DNA from: Desulfobacteraceae bacterium
GTDB lineage: Bacteria; Desulfobacterota; DSM-4660; Desulfatiglandales; Desulfatiglandaceae
DNA length: 8,810 nucleotides
Assembly: GCA_013203065.1 (NCBI GenBank)
Contig: JABMQV010000799.1
Coordinates: 1-8,810 of the forward strand
Direction of reading: 5' to 3'
Below are positions 6,429-8,810 of the stretch, one piece after another (the first letter of the stretch is position 1; each line of letters begins with the position of its first letter). Below the pieces are notes generated by a model. The model did not search any database. It was not told the DNA's origin and was given only the letters and a program-made list of their open reading frames with translations. Both the position numbers and the translations under genes were made by a program.

Positions 6429-6624
6429 CATTCAAGCACCTTCTCAATAAGTTCGGGGGAAATAAAGGGAGCGCTGGAAAGAAGTGGCCGAACTCCACGG
6501 CGAACCAAATCATTGAGGATTCACTCATTCAAAGGTTAACAATCAGGTTTTTCTGGGTTTTTTGTTTTTGGATCGAGGCCGAGCCCTTTTTTTGATCATT
6601 CGGGTGAGGTCATGCCTCCCTATA
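6429..6624. other. Spacer with no recognised gene
   Basis: About 200 bases with no sustained coding frame in keeping with a known family. Possibly it contains more of the decayed DNA that holds the ABC relic. It ends in T-rich runs (6547-6576 and TTTTTTT at 6588-6594). A GGATCGAGGCCGAGCC segment before the last T run could give a weak terminator hairpin. Confidence 0.35.
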
Positions 6625-6653
6625 TTGACAAAAGCCCCTCAATTTGGTTATGG
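6625..6653 (+). promoter_or_regulatory. Candidate promoter of the atp operon
   Basis: A perfect -35 box TTGACA (6625-6630) is followed after 17 bases by TTATGG (6648-6653), a weak -10 box. A second possible pair is TTGACT (6699-6704) with GATAGA (6721-6726) at a spacing of 16. Either would drive atpZ and the genes behind it. Confidence 0.4.
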
Positions 6654-6740
6654 TGAGCACTAGAATTGGGGAAAGGCCGCAAAGAGACACAAAATTGATT
6701 GACTTTTCCTGAAGGCCCGTGATAGAGACAACCCGATTTT

Positions 6741-6753
6741 CCCCAAATTGGGG
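6741..6753. repeat. Palindrome CCCCAA-A-TTGGGG ahead of atpZ
   Basis: A perfect 6-bp inverted repeat with a one-base centre. Related sequences lie upstream: CAATTTGG (6640-6647) is the exact reverse complement of CCAAATTG (6743-6750), and AATTGGGGAAA (6664-6674) pairs with TTTCCCCAAATT (6738-6749) apart from one extra A. It overlaps the only purine-rich SD-like stretch GGGGGAGG (6750-6757). It could be a protein operator or an RNA structure; nothing identifies a regulator. Confidence 0.4.
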
Positions 6754-6778
6754 GAGGTCGCCGGCCCTGCCGACACGA

Positions 6779-6997
6779 ATGGACAAGGACCTCAAAAAAA
6801 GCATCAAGGACTTGGGTTTTTTTAGCACCGTTGGTATGGCCATGGCCTTCTCTATCGCGCTGGGGGCCCTGATCGGCTATTACCTGGACCGATGGCTTGG
6901 CACCAAGCCATGGTTATTCTTTGTATTCTTGGGTTTCGGCATTGCCGCTGCGTTCAGTAACCTTTACAAACTGTACAAAAAGGCCGACAAATTATAA
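6779..6997 (+). CDS. atpZ: AtpZ/AtpI family F1F0-ATPase assembly subunit (small)
   Basis: A 72-residue membrane protein of the ATPase gene 1 family (AtpZ), with two transmembrane segments (about residues 14-35 and 44-64). They are joined by the typical YYLDRWLGTKPWLF turn, and the GFGIAAAFSNLYKLYKK end is also family-like. Family members help F0 assembly, c-ring formation or Mg/Ca handling by the ATP synthase. The ATG at 6779 (MDKDLKKSIKDLGFF) agrees with the family start but lacks a ribosome binding site. An in-frame GTG at 6719 would add 20 odd residues, and a CTG at 6767 has GGGGGAGG at ideal distance, so the true start is uncertain. The stop codon overlaps the next gene's ATG by one base (TAATG), indicating translational coupling. 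Confidence 0.75.
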   Translation: MDKDLKKSIKDLGFFSTVGMAMAFSIALGALIGYYLDRWLGTKPWLFFVFLGFGIAAAFSNLYKLYKKADKL

Positions 6998-7386
6998 TGG
7001 AGTGGCGAAAACTATCCAAGGTGCTCAGGACCTTTAACTGGGTCATCCTTTTTGTCTTGGCTTCAATCAGTTTTTTTTTCATGAGTTCTGCCTTTACCCT
7101 GGGTATAATCCTTGGGGGCCTGATCATTATCGCCAACTTTAATGTTCTTCAACACACCGTGAGAAAAGGCTTTTCCTCTGACGGGTCATTGCAGGGAAGG
7201 AAGGCGCCCATCATTGCAAAGTATTATCTTCGGCTTGCCGCGATGGGGTTTATTATTTTTGTCTTGATCAGGCAACAGTGGGTTCATCCTGCAGGGTTGG
7301 CAGTCGGACTTTCAATAGTGGTCGCAAGCATCGTTTGCCTTGGAATTCACATGATTTGGAAAACATCATCCGGGGAGGCAGTTTAG
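6997..7386 (+). CDS. atpI: ATP synthase I chain-like protein AtpI
   Basis: A 129-residue integral membrane protein with four predicted helices (about 12-30, 32-49, 74-91 and 98-119) and the IAKYYLRL segment that is typical of ATP synthase I chain (Pfam ATP-synt_I) proteins. These non-stoichiometric proteins assist assembly of the c-ring and are not part of the final enzyme. The gene shares one base with the atpZ stop and ends 3 bases before atpB, so the block is one operon. Sequence conservation in this family is low and the call depends mostly on topology and location between atpZ and atpB, which is the usual order. Confidence 0.75.
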   Translation: MEWRKLSKVLRTFNWVILFVLASISFFFMSSAFTLGIILGGLIIIANFNVLQHTVRKGFSSDGSLQGRKAPIIAKYYLRLAAMGFIIFVLIRQQWVHPAGLAVGLSIVVASIVCLGIHMIWKTSSGEAV

Positions 7387-7389
7387 GCC

Positions 7390-8079
7390 ATGGGACACCA
7401 TTATTTTTTCTTAAGCGAATTTGGCTCAGCCCTCGGGCTTGAGCATTTTTTCCACGTACACCTCCATGTAGTACACTCTTGGCTGGTGGCGCTCGCCATA
7501 GTCATTGGCGCCCTATTCCTGGCCAGGAGCATCAAGATCGTTCCAGGCAAGCGGCAGAATGTACTTGAGGTAATCGTGGGCGGGCTTGAAGATTTTATGG
7601 TTGAGATCACGGGTCCCGAGGGAAGATTTTTCTTCCCCTTCATAGCCACCGTGTTTCTCTACATCTTGATCTGTAACCTCATGGGGTTGATACCCGGCCT
7701 TTACTCTCCCACCGCCAACCTAAATACTACGTTGTCATTGGCCCTCTGCACCTTCCTTTACACACACATCATCGGGATCAAGTTTCACGGTCCCAAGTAT
7801 ATTAAGCACTTTCTGGGACCGGTATGGTGGCTGGCGCCTCTCATGTTTCCCATTGAGGTTATAGGGCATCTTGCCCGTATCATGTCACTGAGTATCCGGC
7901 TCTTTGGAAATATCTTTGGAAAAGAAACTGTCCTTGGTATCCTTTTTATGCTGGCAGGCATGTACCTGGCCCCGCTCCCCATCCTGTTTTTGGGTATCCT
8001 GGTAAGTGTGATTCAGGCCCTCGTTTTTATGCTTCTTTCCATCATCTATTTTGTGGGGGCGATGGAAGAGGCCCACTAG
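7390..8079 (+). CDS. atpB: F1F0-ATP synthase subunit a
   Basis: A 229-residue F0 subunit a, which forms the two proton half-channels beside the c-ring in the cytoplasmic membrane. The key helix is present: SLSIRLFGNIFGKE with the essential arginine R170 (E. coli R210) and E179 (E. coli E219). The last helix has QALVFMLLSIIYF with Q209 (E. coli Q252). Earlier conserved parts are VPGKRQNVLEVIVGGLEDFM and NLMGLIPGLYSPTANLNTTL. The protein is shorter than the 271-residue E. coli form but normal for this type. The N-terminus is histidine-rich (MGHH, then HFFHVHLHVVH). GGGGAGG (7372-7378) lies 11 bases upstream of the ATG, inside the end of atpI. The gene is followed by 91 bases of leader for atpE. 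Confidence 0.95.
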   Translation: MGHHYFFLSEFGSALGLEHFFHVHLHVVHSWLVALAIVIGALFLARSIKIVPGKRQNVLEVIVGGLEDFMVEITGPEGRFFFPFIATVFLYILICNLMGLIPGLYSPTANLNTTLSLALCTFLYTHIIGIKFHGPKYIKHFLGPVWWLAPLMFPIEVIGHLARIMSLSIRLFGNIFGKETVLGILFMLAGMYLAPLPILFLGILVSVIQALVFMLLSIIYFVGAMEEAH

Positions 8080-8170
8080 ATAGCACGTGTCTTGAGGGCC
8101 TTGGTAGTTTTTGTAGAAAACAAAGGTCTTGGAAGAAGGCCGAGAATATTAAACAAGAAAGGAGGCACAC

Positions 8171-8533
8171 ATGACCAAGAAGAGGTTAATTGGGGTTCTC
8201 ACAGTTGCACTGGTCTTGGGGACGGCTTCAGTGGCAATGGCCGGTGATGACTCGGCTGCGGCCGCGGGGTTGTGGATATTCTTTGGAATCGCCATCGCCT
8301 GCGGATTCGGAATCGGGGTTGCAGCCCTGGGGACCGGCCTGGGTATGGGAAATGCCATTAATGGCGCTCTCCTGGGGACGGCCAGAAACCCCGAGGCGGG
8401 TGGAAAGATCATGACAACCATGATTATCGGTCTGGCCCTGATCGAGTCGCTGTGTATCTATGCCCTGGTGATCTGTTTTATCCTGGTATTCAAGATTCCG
8501 GATCTTGGAGTTATCATCGAGAAAGCCTTTTAG
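8171..8533 (+). CDS. atpE: F1F0-ATP synthase subunit c with N-terminal signal-like extension
   Basis: A 120-residue c subunit, about 40 residues longer than common c subunits. The first 24 residues (MTKKRLIGVL...VAMA) look like a cleavable signal sequence with an AMA-G site. The two c-ring helices follow: a glycine-rich helix (GTGLGMGNAING), the polar loop ARNPEAGGK, and a second helix carrying the essential carboxylate E92 in LALIESLCIYALV. S93 and Y97 match residues of sodium-binding c subunits, but the glutamine ligand position in helix 1 holds M59, so proton coupling is more likely. AAAGGAGG (8158-8165) stands 5 bases from the ATG, giving strong translation, as expected for a subunit needed in many copies. 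No F1 genes or b subunits follow; they must be elsewhere in the genome. Confidence 0.95.
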   Translation: MTKKRLIGVLTVALVLGTASVAMAGDDSAAAAGLWIFFGIAIACGFGIGVAALGTGLGMGNAINGALLGTARNPEAGGKIMTTMIIGLALIESLCIYALVICFILVFKIPDLGVIIEKAF

Positions 8534-8551
8534 GAATCACTAACTGAAGCT

Positions 8552-8579
8552 GAGGGCCCATTCATTGGGCCCTCTTCTC
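8552..8579 (+). terminator. Terminator after atpE
   Basis: A perfect 9-bp GC-rich stem GAGGGCCCA/TGGGCCCTC (8552-8560 with 8566-8574) with loop TTCAT, followed by TTCTC. It lies 18 bases after the atpE stop. The tail is short in T but the hairpin is strong. Confidence 0.75.
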
Positions 8580-8588
8580 GGACCTACT

Positions 8589-8606
8589 ATGTGCAAAAAT
8601 TCACAA
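8589..8606. promoter_or_regulatory. Rex operator (ROP) upstream of rex
   Basis: ATGTGCAAAAATTCACAA matches the Rex operator consensus TTGTGAAWWWWTTCACAA at 16 of 18 positions, including the full TGTG-N8-CACA core. It directly abuts the candidate rex -35 box at 8607. Rex bound here would block RNA polymerase when NADH is low, giving negative autoregulation. It could also act on a neighbouring unit, but it lies beyond the atpE terminator. Confidence 0.65.
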
Positions 8607-8636
8607 TTGAACTTCGTATGGCTTCTCAGGTCTAAT
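8607..8636 (+). promoter_or_regulatory. Candidate rex promoter
   Basis: TTGAAC (8607-8612) and TCTAAT (8631-8636) with a spacing of 18 form a plausible sigma-70 type promoter directly beside the Rex operator. Transcription would begin near 8643, about 35 bases before the rex ATG. Confidence 0.45.
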
Positions 8637-8677
8637 TTCCAGCCCATTTTTCAAGCACTAATAAAGCAAAACGACCC

Positions 8678-8810
8678 ATGAAGAAGACATCAAAAATACC
8701 TGTTCCCACCATTGAGCGCCTTGCCCTTTATTCAAGACCATTGGAAAACCTTCTGGATAATGGCGTGCTGGTGATCTCATCTGTTAAGCTTGCCGATCTT
8801 TGCGGAGTGA
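8678..8810 (+). CDS. rex: Redox-sensing transcriptional repressor Rex (5' part)
   Basis: 44 codons are visible before the window ends, giving MKKTSKIPVPTIERLALYSR and then PLENLLDNGVLVISSVKLADLCGV. This is the N-terminal winged-helix DNA-binding start of Rex (compare KIP..TI.RLPLY.R.L..L...G...ISS.EL...LGV). Rex proteins are homodimers that sense the NADH/NAD+ ratio through a C-terminal Rossmann domain, which lies outside this window, and repress fermentation, respiration and energy-conversion genes when NAD+ dominates. The ATG at 8678 gives the expected N-terminal length. No clear Shine-Dalgarno precedes it, so translation may be modest. A near-consensus Rex operator 72 bases upstream independently supports the identification. 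Confidence 0.85.
   Translation, partial: MKKTSKIPVPTIERLALYSRPLENLLDNGVLVISSVKLADLCGV

Noticed and set aside
6380..6595. Plus-strand open frame of 71 codons
   Set aside because: It overlaps the ABC relic in another frame and its product resembles no known protein; composition is consistent with non-coding DNA.
8414..8470. Sodium-translocating ATP synthase based on E-S...Y in subunit c
   Set aside because: The helix 1 glutamine ligand is replaced by Met, so the full sodium site is not present.

Overview
The window most resembles a chromosomal segment of an anaerobic, Desulfobacterota-like (former delta-proteobacterial) bacterium. This is inferred from the hopanoid-associated gene hpnA, the split arrangement of an F0-only ATP synthase operon (atpZ-atpI-atpB-atpE) and a neighbouring rex gene. 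No rRNA or other decisive taxonomic marker is present. No CRISPR array, tRNA or complete insertion sequence was seen.

Left part (1-1330): hpnA, a hopanoid-associated sugar epimerase, lies on the minus strand. A possible small partial gene follows it on the same strand and runs off the left edge. Divergent to hpnA is the 5' stump of hpnJ, the hopanoid-associated radical SAM gene. It is broken by a one-base frameshift, has lost its radical SAM domain, and runs directly into a metallo-beta-lactamase (MBL)-fold hydrolase gene in the same frame. The longest open frame here is therefore a chimera: hpnJ remnant followed by the MBL gene.

Middle part (1629-5090): three plus-strand genes follow: the MBL hydrolase, a GT-A type glycosyltransferase and a GT4-type (GT-B) glycosyltransferase. 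They may be co-transcribed and may act on a glycan or glycolipid, but no substrate can be read from the sequence.

Central spacer part (5091-6778): a 316-base gap leads to a tiny tryptophan-rich lipoprotein gene. A hairpin-dense leader then precedes an HU-type DNA-binding protein gene with a strong terminator. After it lies a short decayed relic of an ABC transporter ATPase, in which the N-terminal strand is joined to the Walker B region and Walker A is missing. An AT-rich promoter region follows.

Right part (6779-8810): atpZ, atpI, atpB and atpE encode the membrane-sector assembly factors and subunits a and c of F1F0-ATP synthase, ending in a hairpin terminator. F1 genes are not in the window and are presumably elsewhere. 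The last gene is the start of rex, the NADH/NAD+-sensing repressor, cut by the window end. A near-consensus Rex operator sits just upstream of its likely promoter, suggesting autoregulation.

No clearly new multi-gene system was found. The most notable items are the hpnJ/MBL chimera, the ABC relic, the structured leader before the HU gene and the Rex operator.
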